Assembly: GCA_030734395.1 (NCBI GenBank) | Contig: JAUZTG010000030.1 | Span: 1 to 55,508 of the forward strand | Direction of reading: 5' to 3' | DNA length: 55,508 nt | Source: Sarocladium kiliense | Taxonomy: Eukaryota; Ascomycota; Sordariomycetes; Hypocreales; Sarocladiaceae | Part shown: in pieces, positions 42,017-52,416 of the stretch | How the letters are laid out: each line of letters begins with the position of its first letter | Position numbering within the stretch: position 1 is the stretch's first letter | Position numbers and translations under genes: made by a program | Notes under the pieces: model-generated | What the model saw: only the letters and a program-made list of their open reading frames with translations | Told to the model about the DNA's origin: nothing | Databases searched by the model: none

Positions 42017-42759
42017 ATTGTGGGTGTACGACGCTATTTCTGTGTATTCATTCGATTCAAGATGATGAGAAAGAGCAGTAGACGCCGTCGTGCAATCGCC
42101 GATCGCGATTTTTAATAATGACAAGTTTCGATGTCAAGGCTCCCTACGCTGAATCAATTTTGGCACCCACCTTAACCATTGTGATCATTCGCCAAGTTCC
42201 GTCAAATCAGATCGGCGGATCTTATGGGGCTTTTGCTTAAATCCGTTCTTAACTCCTAAGTCCTTGATTTTCCGCATGTGATGAAGCACGCGGAGGCTGT
42301 CTGGGCCTAGTACCAGAGCTAGCGGCGTAAATCATTATTGGCAGCTCTGCCCCACCATCCTTGGCCAGTTTTCAGACTTTTCCTGCTCAAGATTCATAAG
42401 CTCATGAGGTTAATACCTTGACTCTGCGCCATGCCAGCCCGCAAAGTGCAATGGGAACCAGTGCCGGTTCGCAAGCTCATTGGCTCTGCGTTAGTGCGTC
42501 GGTCCTAGAAGCACCCGGGGAGTCTGGTCACAACTAGCGATGGGCCCGCCCTTGGTCTTCTACCTATTAATGCATGTGCTGGGATGTTTCAGAGGTCGCT
42601 AGGATTTTCGCCAACCAAACATTTCAACACCAGCAGCAGTCGCAGTAGTCGCAGCTACTACATAGCCAGTGCTCGCATGATAAAGCATTGCGGGAGCTCC
42701 GTTCCTGCGCAAGACACAAAAGACAAAGCCAGACAGCTCTCTGTCTGGAAACCACGAGA
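42017..42759. other. No gene recognised
   Basis: Upstream of the oxidoreductase, and the degraded far end of the kinase relic. No domain-bearing frame was seen. Confidence 0.45.
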
Positions 42760-43184
42760 CATTGCATGGACTTCAGGTACTGGAGCACCTACAGCTCTCG
42801 AAGGGCGTGATACATGAGTGACGTGCACTTTAAGCACAACGTATCGATGAGTTCTATGAGCGTGTGTCAGAGAAGAAGAAAAAGAAGAAGAAGAAGAAGA
42901 GGAGGAGGAGAAGGAAGAAGTGATATGATGGCCGAAGGAAGGGGGCGGACTTACAAGACGTCCAGGGCCAGCCATGTGGTGGATGAGGCACCATATCCAA
43001 GCTTGGCTATGACCTGGTACTGATCGCGGATGACCTCGCCGAGGCGCGCAGGATAGAACAGTCCTTCTTTATAGAAAGGAAGCGTCTCCTCCCCGACCTT
43101 GACCGACTCGTCTATGCAGTCAAAGCCGCCCTGCGGGAAGTTCTTGGGGGACACTCGACGATGGGCGGCCAGGGAGGTTGACAT
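42760..43184 (-). pseudogene. SRPK-like protein kinase, N-lobe fragment
   Basis: Exon 1 (43184-42955) begins MSTSLAAHRRVSP and contains 'YPARLGEVIRDQYQVIAKLG' and 'YGASSTTWLALD', the glycine loop of SR-protein-kinase-like fungal kinases. The intron is 42954-42854. Exon 2 opens 'THRYVVLKVHVTH' with the ATP-binding Lys, then slips frame ('LRELXVLQYLKS' in the next frame) and decays. The catalytic loop and C-lobe are absent. The intron holds the (GAA)n tract described separately. Confidence 0.7.
42871..42920. repeat. (GAA/GGA)n purine tract
   Basis: About 50 bases of almost pure GAA/AAG/GGA triplets on the plus strand. On the kinase strand it is a pyrimidine tract about 20-70 nt upstream of the inferred 3' splice site. 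Confidence 0.85.
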
Positions 43185-43438
43185 GATGGTCCTAGGGGAA
43201 GGAGCCGTGCGTGAAGGACGGAACGCGTGGGACACGTCGAGCCACTACCGCCGCAACAGTGCGAAATAGAGTTCGTGTGCCAAACACAGGGAGGAGAGGG
43301 GAAACTGGAAGCAGCCGCGCTTCAAGCATTCTTTGTTTGTCTCGCTCCTCCCCATGAGATCATGATGCTCCTTTTTTCGGCGCGCAGAAACGACTTTTAT
43401 TTTAAGTTGGGCCAGGTTCTGGTCGGGGTAAGTTCTAT

Positions 43439-45043
43439 TTAAGAGGACGTTGGACCTATCGGATTGAGCAGGAGTCTCCGGCCGGGACTGGTGGGTAGGT
43501 GCAGGTGGGGCGGTTGGAGCAGTGAGGTCAACCGCTCCAGCTGAGGTACATCCGCCTGACCTTGCGGGGGTCGAATAGGAGGTAAACGCAAAGGAGTGGT
43601 TAGATTGGCGGCTGGTAGAATTGGACGCAACTGCTGTAGAGGGCCGAGCTGGGTTGTGTATGCCGAGGTGGCGTGGCCATCGGGTTTCGGGAGACATGAG
43701 CCGCGGGAGACGACCGAACATCTTGAGCTGCCGGTGACAGCATTTTTTTCTGGTCCCGCTGCTCGCTGCGCGTCCTGTGCGATCTTCGTTAGGGTTATTA
43801 TGTCCAGTCCGCCAACAAATTTGCCAACAGGGGCATCAGTGCCGTGTTGTTGGTTATCAGGACCACGTTGTTCTGACATTGTGGCGTGCTTCCCGGCTGT
43901 GGGTTCGGGGACCGGGGCTTGGCTGATGCCATGGGGTAAATCCTCGTGCCGGCGGACCTCACTCGGTTTCTCAGGGGGAGAGTCGGACTGACCAAATTGG
44001 TCGTTTGCCGAGGTGTCCGTATTGGATTCAGTGTGACTTTGGCCGTCGGATGGATCGATCTGTGGTACTGTCGGCGCCTCCTCGCCGTAGGAGGGAGGGC
44101 TATCGGGATTGTGGGGATCCACTCGAGGAGGCGGAGACGACTCTTGTTGACCTCCTCCGTCACCAACTTAACGCATTAGTAAGGGAAGCGGTTTAGATTC
44201 AAATGCTTCGAGACGTACTGACTGACGAAGCCGTTGTATCCGCTGATACGACCCTAGACCGCCTCTGCAGGTACTTTCCCACCGATTCGATGTGTGGAAC
44301 ATCGGACGCAGCAGCTGATTCCGTATTGAATGGCACGAGATCCCTGGCGCCCAGCCATCCAACGCTAGATGTGCGTCGGCCATCAAAGTACAGGACGGGG
44401 AACTCGCGCCTGGCGACAAGAGCTCCTCCGTCTTCGTGTCCTTCTGCCCAACTGAACTCCTTAGTCCGCCGATCATAATCGTAGCATGTGGGCACTTTTT
44501 CCCTCAACCCCATGCTTTCAATCGTGCCGGGTACACCAACGTCGCTGATGTTTTTTGTAGGCAGGAGGAGCACCGCCCAGGGTTTCTTAGCTTTACCCCA
44601 GAACCCAAGATACACATCACCAGGGGTTGGGTCAAGTACCGGCTCCCTTCCTCTTTGATTGCTCCGGTTGCCACCGGACGAAGCGTCCCGGCAGGATTGC
44701 GTTCGATTCCTCCCGGGATGTGTCGATAACGGGTCATCGCCTGTTAAGACGGCCTGGCCACCGAACCTTGCCATTTTGAACGCATCACGAGCGACGGCGT
44801 TGTTCTTCGCGGCCATGACTTTATCGCAACCTAGCACCTCGGTGCCAAAGTGCTCGATAACCACCGCCGTGTCTCGAGAGAGCTTTCCGTGCTCTACGCT
44901 ACTGATATGGGCTCCGGCGCCTGGACATGAATGTCTGCGCCGTACTTCCGGCTTAACTTATCAAAGTATGCTGCACCTGACTTGCAGGATTTGGCAGAAT
45001 TCTCCTTGGTACGATCTCGATTTCTATGGGATGGGTTAGCCAT
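43439..45043 (-). pseudogene. PWWP-like domain protein, frameshifted
   Basis: Start at 45043 (MANPSHRNRDRTKENSAKSC), leading to 'FDKLSRKYGADIHVQAPEPI'. A one-base slip near 44905 is needed to reach 'LSRDTAVVIEHFGTEVLGCD'. The middle reads 'PGDVYLGFWGKAKKPWAVLL' and 'EFPVLYFDG', then 'VGWLGARDLVPF', which follows the PWWP pattern (GD-x-V...PWxxxL...FFDG...W...L-PF). A gap near 44210-44120 (intron or break) precedes a long disordered Pro/Gln/Ser-rich C-terminal half ending at 43439. PWWP domains read methylated histone lysines. This assignment rests on pattern only. It is broken by at least one indel. Confidence 0.5.
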
Positions 45044-45253
45044 GGCGGCGGTCCAGTGTGTGATCCCTGTTCAAATTATCATTCGGGAGGGTTCCAACTT
45101 CGTTGTTGCGGGTATTTGGTCCAGAGCTTGGCCTGTGTTCCGGGTTTCGTTCCCCCTTCCTGGGGGGCTCAATAGGTGGACGGGTCCCCGTCCGCCTAAC
45201 TTATTAACTAAGTTACCAGTATTTACCTTCATTAGTAAGTATCTTTAACTACG
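45044..45253. other. Intergenic, no gene recognised
   Basis: Contains an imperfect 24-bp palindrome near 45175-45198 (AGGTGGACGGG / CCCGTCCGCCT halves). No known element was identified. Confidence 0.4.
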
Positions 45254-45490
45254 TGTCAGGGTCGGTCGGTGGGCAGGTAGACGGGGAGCACGCGGGCGAA
45301 CAGTATCGGGTCTATTGCTACGGATAGGCACTCCTCAAGGTAGGGCAGGCTATATATACAAGACGTAGCTCGAAGAGCTACGTTGAGGATCTCCTGGAGA
45401 TCCTCACTAAATACGCGGTGCGCCGCGTGCACACGTGACAGCGTATGCAGGGTAGCACCTGGTCCGCTTCATCTGGTCCCAGCTGTGACA
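45254..45490. mobile_element. Candidate solo LTR (237 bp)
   Basis: Begins TGTCA and ends TGACA, the usual short inverted ends of an LTR, and lies alone with no retrotransposon body on either side. Flanking five bases (CTACG and CTATA) match at only three positions, so a target-site duplication is not shown. Two perfect hairpins lie inside it. Orientation is unknown. Confidence 0.45.
45363..45405. repeat. Two adjacent perfect hairpins
   Basis: ACGTAGCTC-GAA-GAGCTACGT at 45363-45383 (9-bp stem, 3-nt loop) is followed one base later by GAGGATCTCC-T-GGAGATCCTC at 45385-45405 (10-bp stem, 1-nt loop). Both lie within the candidate LTR. Confidence 0.85.
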
Positions 45491-45806
45491 CTATAAGCAG
45501 TTAGCTTAATCATCTTTCTTACAATATCATTTGAACCAGCATTTTTTTTTAATTATACAAATTATTTATTAAAATTCCGTATGTCATAAAAACTCTACGT
45601 AGCACGGAACCTTCGCGTGTCCCCTGATTTCCATGTTCGGGAACCGCAGCGGGTTTCGCGCACTGTGGGTTGGTTGTTTGGTCAACCACCCCACGCCACC
45701 ACCGAAGGCCATGTCTCCCCACCTCCAGGTCGCGTCGTCTACCTAGTCAAAGCATCATCGGCAGACGCAACGTTCATCGCACATTTCGCACGCCATCAAT
45801 CAAACC
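45491..45806. other. Intergenic upstream of the PD-(D/E)XK gene
   Basis: AT-rich around 45530-45590 (runs of T and A). Presumed promoter region. No gene seen. Confidence 0.45.
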
Positions 45807-47216
45807 ATGTGCGACGACATCTCCAAGTGGCTCTCTCAGCTTCCTTCAGAGTACTTTTCTTACAGCCAACCCGCCGAGGCCTTGCCTGAGACGATTGCGC
45901 AGCCAAGTCAGAAGAGGCGACGAAATCGACTAACGCCGCCGTCATCGTCCCATCGCGACATGGACAACGAAACCCCGACGAAGCGACAACGACAAGAGAA
46001 TCACGATCTGAATACTGATGCGACACCCCGAGCGAGAAAGCCTGCGGCGTCCTACGCCTCATCTGCCTCATCACGATCCCTCACAAGCACCAGCACACAC
46101 TCGCAGAGGTCATCGCCACGTAAGAGGCTGGCGACATTAGACCTACTCGAGGATGGAATCGAGACTCGCGCCTTGTCTGTGTCTGCCACTGACATGCCAA
46201 AGAAGCTGGCGGCCTTTGTTGGTAAACTCACAGCATGCCATAATGCCGTGGGTATAATACCCGCGAGTCGGAGGCATGAGTTTGAAGCTCAATTGAACCC
46301 ACTGCTTCTATCAGAGCACAACTTCGCAAATCCGAGGCCCGAAATGTCCCCGGAGCGATTTCCATGCCTTCAATCAATATCCGCTGTTGTTGCTTGGGCA
46401 AGAGTGTGTCAAGAAGACAGAGCTGAGGAGGCAGCGTGGAACTCAGCTGTGCACTTCAATGTGCTCTGCCTTGCTCTTTATAACGGCCAGCAGCCGGTGC
46501 CTAACAAAGTCAGCTTCAAGCAATGGTAAGATTCGAGAAAGACCAGGGTCTCTTACTCCGACCGCTTTGCTAACCATGTCAGTACCACGGCCGAAATCAC
46601 CAAGCAGTATCAGCCATCCGCAGCGTTCGGGAAGAAGGTCGACTTCGTTATGTGTCTAGAGCCAACCATTCTTCACATTACCGAGCGTATACGCGAGCTT
46701 CGAAGGAGAGTGCCAGGAGAGTCGATCAATCACACGGAGTTTGAACCTTTGCGGAATCGACCGATAATCGCCAGCATTGAAACGAAAAGAGAAAATGCAA
46801 GCACGGACGACGCCGAACTTCAATTAAGCACATGGCAAGCGTCACAATGGAACATGTTAGAGACATTACTGCAAGAGCTTCATGGAAATGAGTTGGCTGC
46901 CGAGAAGCTGAAGGGCCTGCCATTCTTGCCTGGATTCATCACCGTTGGGCATGACTGGCACTTCGTCGCTAGCACAAGGGACCGGTCACGAACAGTAAGT
47001 TCACTCCTTTTCGGTGAAGATAGTGGTTGCTGTACTAACAAAAGGGCTTAGATATTCTGGGTACGCTATCCCGTTGGCTCGTCCCGGGATGAGGTGGAGC
47101 TCTGCAAAGTCATCCACTGTCTTCGCATTATTCAACGCTGGTCAGAGGAGGAGTTTTGGCCATGGTATAACGAAGCTATAATACAGCCGTCTGTAATGCT
47201 GTCTGATAACCCTTAG
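45807..47216 (+). CDS. PD-(D/E)XK nuclease-like protein (PDDEXK_12 type)
   Basis: Exons 45807-46525, 46583-46994 and 47052-47216 splice in phase with two 57-nt introns, giving about 431 aa. The N-terminal third is disordered, with a basic patch ('KRRRNRLTPPSSSHRD', 'PTKRQRQ') that may be a nuclear signal. The nuclease-like core shows 'SAVHFNVLCLALYNGQQPVP', then Asp260 in 'KKVDFVM', and Glu306/Lys308 in 'ASIETKREN', the E-x-K of the fold. It continues 'LQLSTWQASQWNMLETLLQE'. The acidic and lysine positions expected of a nuclease are thus present. The family is common in fungal accessory regions and its function is unknown. No lesion was seen. It is tail to tail with the bZIP gene, with element C between them. 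Confidence 0.85.
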
Positions 47217-47250
47217 ATCTTACACGAATATGATTTCTTCCAAACTAGTA

Positions 47251-47276
47251 ACGTATTCCACAAGCGAGTGGTCCAC
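47251..47276 (+). repeat. Element C terminal inverted repeat, left
   Basis: 11-nt outer block plus a single repeat unit. Confidence 0.88.
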
Positions 47277-47334
47277 TTTCCTCTGACTATTCTACAAACT
47301 CCTACTCTCAACCAGCCACAAGAACTACAAACGG

Positions 47335-48964
47335 TTATATGTAATTGCTACTGGATAAAGGAGACGGTATTACATCAATTTGGCATGTTCGCGCATTGTG
47401 GCCGGTGTTGCCACATGTACCACAGCATCTTTTCTTCGTCTCGTCACGTCGCTGACGGCCCCTACTCTGTTGCACTTCTTGCTTTATCTGCACATCCGCA
47501 TCTGCTTGATCTTTTTGGGCTTGCCCTTCCCCTATAGTCATAATCCCTCCTCGCCGGAGATGTGTTTTTCGGTTACGCCGACGTCGGCTAAGGGTATCAT
47601 TTGCCTCTCGTAGGTCTTGGACCTCTGCCTTCAAAAGTGCCATGTGATGCATAACTTGCTCGGTTCCCTTCGCAAACTGCGCAAGCGCTTGAACAATTGA
47701 CGTTGGAGAGCTTCCTTGATGGCGCTCGATTCGATCCCGCAGGAAATCATGTTTTGAAACGGCCTCTCCACTATTCATTGGTGTCCTTGACGTCCAAGGT
47801 TGCGGATCGCCAGTGGCTGTACCTGGAGGCGATGGGGTTGCAAACTTCGGATCTAGCTTAGACAGAATAGAGCCTGGGCTATAGGGAACAAGCCCTGTTC
47901 CTCTGAATCCCCCTTGAATGTTTTTTCCAGTCATCGAGGCCTGGAAGGCGGCAAAAAATGCGGGGAAGAAGTCCTTTTTTTCGATGTGTGTATAACCACT
48001 CTTCATCTTCGCCTCAATTTGGCGACCGTAAGCAGCTTTCAATGGACTAAAACAGCCTACGTCAAGTGGCTGAAGTATATGAGATGAATGTGCAGGCATG
48101 CAAAGAGTGATAATCTTATTCTCTTTGCAGTACTGCTCAAATTGAGTCGAATGGTGACTTTCGTGGCCGTCGAGGATAAGAAGACGGTATGTGCCCGCAG
48201 TTCTTGCCTTTGTATGTTGATCAAAATGTTGAATCCATTCGAAACCATTCTCGTTTGTAGTCCAGCCGTTTTCAGTCGTCGCGATCACCCAGTCGTGCGG
48301 TAGTGGGCTCTCTTCATACCAGGAAGAGAGGTGAACCTTGCCTGCCACAACGATGAATGGTGGAATGCAAAAGCCCAACGCCCCAACACCCTGGATCACT
48401 GTAACCCATTCGCGATTACCTGGTTGCTTCTTCTTAACATCTGCACGGCCATCTGAAGATGTCACGACCATTCCAAGGGTAATAATGCCCATCAAAAATC
48501 CGGTCTCGTCAAAGTTGTAGACATCTTCGTCCAGGATCCCATATTTCGCGATTGTATTCGCCACAAGGCGAAACCACGCGTTTATCGCGATTGGATCTTC
48601 GGATTTGGCCCTTTGGTAGTCGTATCTGCGAAAACGACGCGTCCGAAGATCTGGCTGTCGCTTGATGAAATTCGCAGTCCAGTTGGTTCCGATGCATCCA
48701 GAACCACGCTCTGCGAGGAGGATGTTCGCCATATCTTCTACATCGCGAATCCGCGGCTAAAAAAATCGCGAATCTAGATCAAGAAATGTACTCAACAATA
48801 GCCATCTCCTCGGATGAAGTTAACTTCCTCGAATTAGGGGGGCGAAGCAGCGTAGTATGGCTGACGTTGTAGATCGCTGCAGCGCGGCGGATGCTAAGTT
48901 TTTGATCTTGTCGTATAGCTTGAAGGGCCATTAGTATCCTTGCATCTTTAGGCGGTGTTTCCAT
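47335..48964 (-). pseudogene. Element C transposase (DD35D, CCHC), broken N-terminus
   Basis: The N-terminal piece (48964-48779, 'METPPKDARILMALQAIRQD') lacks about 14 residues of the first helix-turn-helix compared with element A. It is separated from the main frame (48732-47335) by at least two small indels around 48735-48785. The main frame keeps 'VYNFDETGFLMGI', 'YRLLILDGHESHHS' and 'LQPLDVGCFSPLK' (all three Asp), the coiled coil and 'CGTCGNTGHNARTC'. It probably cannot bind its own ends. Confidence 0.88.
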
Positions 48965-48978
48965 GATCGTTGGTGATC

Positions 48979-49656
48979 CTATTCAAGGTTAAAGGAAGAG
49001 TATTGGTATCTTGATGGAAGTGGACCACTCGCTTGTGTGGACCACTCGCTTGTGGAATACGTTATACCTTGCAACATTAGCTCTAGAGCTAGTTCTCCAG
49101 GCAAAATCGCCTGGGACATTCGATCTGAAGCCGAGGTATCCTCCGCTATAGCGCCGGTAAAGATGGACTGAGCGAAGAAGACATCGCCTCCAGGAGTAGT
49201 GGCGGAGGAGAACGCTGATGTATCGATCTGCCCGCACGGTTCAACGGTGTAGTGTTCGGCGTTGAGCTTACCATACTCAGACTGAAGAGCAACGAAAGCC
49301 TGCCTCAATGTAGTCTCTTTGCGATGGGCTTCGTCGAGAAGCTGCTCCAGGTCGTGAATCCGCTGCTCTTTACGCTCGCGATAAGCTCGCTGTGAAGCGC
49401 GGTTCTGAGCTCTCCGGCGCTGTCGTACAAAGTGCCGTCAGTATACTGGTTCTTGACATTATGTGCATACACTCTTCTCTCCCCTTTTGAGAGGGCAGAC
49501 AGTATCGCGGATGTGTTTTGAGCGTCTTACCGAAATGATAGCTGGTGGCGCGTTTTTGTAGCGATTCTCTCGTTTCCTCTTGGCCCTTTTAGGGGGTGGT
49601 GTTGGGCCTTTAACGGCCGGGGTATCGGGACATGAGTGGGGTGGTGATAGCCTCAC
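48979..49656 (-). CDS. bZIP transcription factor, 3' end replaced by element C
   Basis: Exon 1 ends at 49531 after 'PKRAKRKRENRYKNAPPAII' plus Ser. An intron (49420-49530) joins it to the basic region 'RRRAQNRASQRAYRERKEQR' and the leucine zipper 'IHDLEQLLDEAHRKETTLRQ'. The frame continues to 'LELMLQG' and then enters the element C inverted repeat, ending 'ITYSTSEWSTQAS...' with a stop at 48979 inside the transposon. On the other side of the element the original frame would end 13 codons later at 47213-47215, overlapping the stop of the PD-(D/E)XK gene. The N-terminus is unresolved: no ATG in this frame before an upstream stop, so a further upstream exon is likely. Confidence 0.75.
49020..49062 (-). 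repeat. Element C terminal inverted repeat, right
   Basis: 11-nt outer block plus two units with 17-nt period. Confidence 0.88.
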
Positions 49657-49690
49657 TCACAACGCTGTTGACGCTTGATTGGCATCTCGA

Positions 49691-50171
49691 GAGGCTGGAA
49701 GCTTCGAACAGGGAACGTTCGCTCAGCTAATGTCGATCAAATTCCATGTCAGCAGTAAACTTCATGATTACATTCTTGTTTCCCAGGAGACTAAGTACAC
49801 GGGCGAGCGAGAGTGGCCAAAGAATACCAATAGAATGACAATAAGCACAAAGACCACGAAGGAACGCCAGGATCGCACGACGGAACAGAACGCTGCAAGC
49901 CGCCCGCCCCCGCGCCACAAACGCGATTGGATCCACCTCGTATCAGGTCGTAGCCTGCAGGCCTTGCCTAATGCCACTAAATCTCGACGGAGAAACACTA
50001 CTTACGGAAAAGTCCCAAGCATATTCCTCTTGGGGCTGAAGGCGTAGCTCCAGCACAGAATTATAAAAGTGATCATTGTACGAGTCAGCTGAGAGGCCAA
50101 GCTCCTCGCCCCTGAGTCCTAGATTCAACATCACAGAGACGTCTACTTTATCTCGCCAGTAAGAACGGCTA
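49691..50171. other. No gene recognised
   Basis: Sequence between the bZIP gene and element D. Several overlapping open frames, none with a recognisable domain. Likely the upstream region of the bZIP gene. Confidence 0.45.
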
Positions 50172-50231
50172 ACGTGATTGATAAGCGAACCGGCCGGACA
50201 AGCGAACCGGCCGGACAAGCGAACCGGCCAC
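50172..50231 (+). repeat. Element D terminal repeat, left
   Basis: 11-nt outer block and three 17-nt-period units of the CCGG type. Confidence 0.9.
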
Positions 50232-50294
50232 TTTCCACAGTCACTATATCAAGAACTTCGATTGAAACGCAACAAATTACTTGATCAATCCAAA

Positions 50295-51912
50295 CTAAGC
50301 GCTATACTCTTCCCCAGATGCCTCTATATTAGCCTTGCATGTTCGTGAATTATGTCCAGCCTTTCCGCACACACCACAATGCCTTATGCTTGGCTGCCCC
50401 GACCTTGGCCGACCACCTCTCCTTGACAATTCAGCTGCTACCTGCGAATCTATATCCTTCTGATCAATTGATGCTTGACCTTCCTCAACTGTCATGGTCC
50501 CTCCATTCCGTAGCCGGGTCTTTTTTTCTCTCCGGCGCCGGCTAAGGATGTGATTAGCATCTCGAAGATCTTGGACCTCCATCCTTGGTCATTGACAGCA
50601 TAGCGTCAATTATTGATGCTGGGGAACTACTCTTATGTCTCCTGATTCGATTTTCAAGGTAGGCAGACTGAGATTCAGTCTCCTTGATCGTCTTGGGAGT
50701 CTTTGAGACCCAAGGGTCAGGAAGCTCTGGAGTCCCCTCGGGAGGCGTTGGAGTGTGTAGCTTCACGTCCAGCTTTGAGATCACATGTTCCGCATCTAGA
50801 GGGGTAAGTCCAGCCCCTCTAAAGCCTCCCTTGATATTTCTTTCGGTCATTGTGGCTCGGAATGCAGCATAGAAAGCAGAAAGGAACTCGGTCTTTGAAA
50901 CGTGTGTTATAGAGCATTTAATCAGATGCTCTATTTCTCGACCGTAGGCCTTTTTGAGCGGCCCAAAGCAGCCCACATCAAGAGGCTGGAGCAGGTGAGA
51001 TGAATGAGGAGGCATGCAGAGCGTGATAACCTTGTTCTCCTTGCAATATGCCTCGAACTCGGCAGAGTGGTGGCTTTCATGCCCGTCAAGGATCAGAAGA
51101 CGATAGGCACTATTTGATCGCTTCTCTGTATGTTGGTTGAAGTGTTTTAGCCATAGGAGACCCGTGTCATTATCGGTCCAGCCGTTTTTTGTAGTTGCGA
51201 TAGCCCAGTTGCTAGGGAGAGTGCTTTCTTGATACCAGCTTGAGAGGTGATACTGGCCTGCAACAACGATGAACGGCGGCGCTGCCCAGCCCTGCGCAGA
51301 GATCGATTGAATGACTGTAACCCATTCCCGATTTCCAGGCTGGACCTTTTTCGGGTTCCCACGCCTTTCTGCGCCTGTGACAACCATGCCGCTTGCAATA
51401 ACGCCCATCATAAAGCCCGTCTCGTCGAAGTTGTGGATATCTTCTGTTCGGATGCCATACTTCGCGATTGTGTTCGCTACAAGTCGGAACCACGCGTTTA
51501 TAGCGACTGGATCTTCGCATTTAGCCCTCTGGTAGTCATATCTGCGAAATAAACGCATCTTGAGCTCTGGTTGCCGCTTGATAAAATTCCCTGCCCAGCG
51601 CTTGCCGACGGGTGACGCGTCGCGGTCGATGCGCAACAGATTGGCCATTTCTTCAACACCACTGATCCGAGGAGAAAATCCTCGCGAATCTAGATCGAGT
51701 ATATACTCAACTAGCTTCTGTTCTTCAAGATCGGATAGTTTCCGCGAATTGGCCATGATATCGCTTCGAGGCTGCATGCCCTGTCGACGGCGGCCCAGCT
51801 TCTTCTTACACACCTGGTAGACCTGGGCTGCGCGTCGCACGCTTAGCCCTGGGTCTTTTTGAAGGGCTTGAAGTGCTAGATTAATGCTAGCCTCATCATG
51901 TGGCACTGGCAT
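50295..51912 (-). pseudogene. Element D transposase (DD35D, CCHC), C-terminal frameshift
   Basis: A long frame from 51912 (MPVPHDEASINLALQALQKD) keeps 'IHNFDETGFMMGV', 'YRLLILDGHESHHS' and 'LQPLDVGCFGPLKKAYG', so the catalytic core is whole. After 'SIIDAMLSMTKDG' about 50 bases present in the other elements are missing and the frame slips. It resumes as 'VQDLRDANHILSRRRREKKT' and ends with 'CGVCGKAGHNSRTC'. The frame read straight through stops at 50554, losing the coiled coil and knuckle. Confidence 0.88.
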
Positions 51913-51967
51913 GTTTGGTTGTCATAGATCAATTGATTGAATGATGATGGCGTAGAAGGATCGATTT

Positions 51968-52010
51968 GTGGGACACTCGCTTGTCTGGGACATTCGCTTA
52001 TCAATCACGT
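51968..52010 (-). repeat. Element D terminal repeat, right
   Basis: The same outer block, but two units of the GTCCC type, so inversion symmetry holds only for the outermost 18 bases and the 17-nt spacing. Confidence 0.88.
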
Positions 52011-52416
52011 TAGTAACTTATTGTTATTAAAGATAAAATATAATTAAAGATTTTTTTTCGTTTTTATAAAAGAGATTATAAATAAATACTTTCAGAATTC
52101 TTCTTAGTTTATTAGCCGGTTTAGCTTGTTATGCCTTCTATTCTGATATAAACCCATGAGACTTATAAACTGGCAAACTCAAATCTATAGTCAGGCTCAG
52201 AGTAGTGAAACTTAAATGAGATGACCCACTATATACTGGAGATCACATACTTTCAAACAGGAGTAATCAAAACAGCTATGCAATGTATTCGGCATATGTC
52301 TATAAATTCATATGTGTGCCCCTTTCAGGGTTCTGTAGATCTGAAACTTGTCCTCATCTCATCATTGTTCCCCCGGGACTACACTCATAAGCGTCATGTT
52401 CAAAGATATCACCATC
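52011..52416. other. AT-rich intergenic, promoter side of the PL20 gene
   Basis: Bases 52020-52150 are strongly AT-rich. No gene or repeat was recognised. Confidence 0.45.

Larger units (their letters stand above)
47251..49062 (-). mobile_element. pogo/Fot1-like DNA transposon C
   Basis: A 1812-bp element flanked by TA (47249-47250 and 49063-49064). Outer block ACGTATTCCAC, then AAGCGAGTGGTCCACAC units: one at the left end and two at the right. It is inserted into the last codons of the bZIP gene. The transposase is broken in its DNA-binding region. Confidence 0.92.
50172..52010 (-). mobile_element. pogo/Fot1-like DNA transposon D, asymmetric ends
   Basis: An 1839-bp element flanked by TA (50170-50171 and 52011-52012). 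Both ends share ACGTGATTGATAAGCGAA, but the 17-nt units then differ: AAGCGAACCGGCCGGAC (three) at the left, against AAGCGAATGTCCCAGAC and AAGCGAGTGTCCCAC at the right. It marks the left border of the carbohydrate gene island. Confidence 0.9.

Noticed and set aside
50172..50231. Regularly spaced 17-nt repeats as a CRISPR-like array
   Set aside because: The repeats are two or three directly abutting units at transposon ends, mirrored at the other end; there are no spacers.
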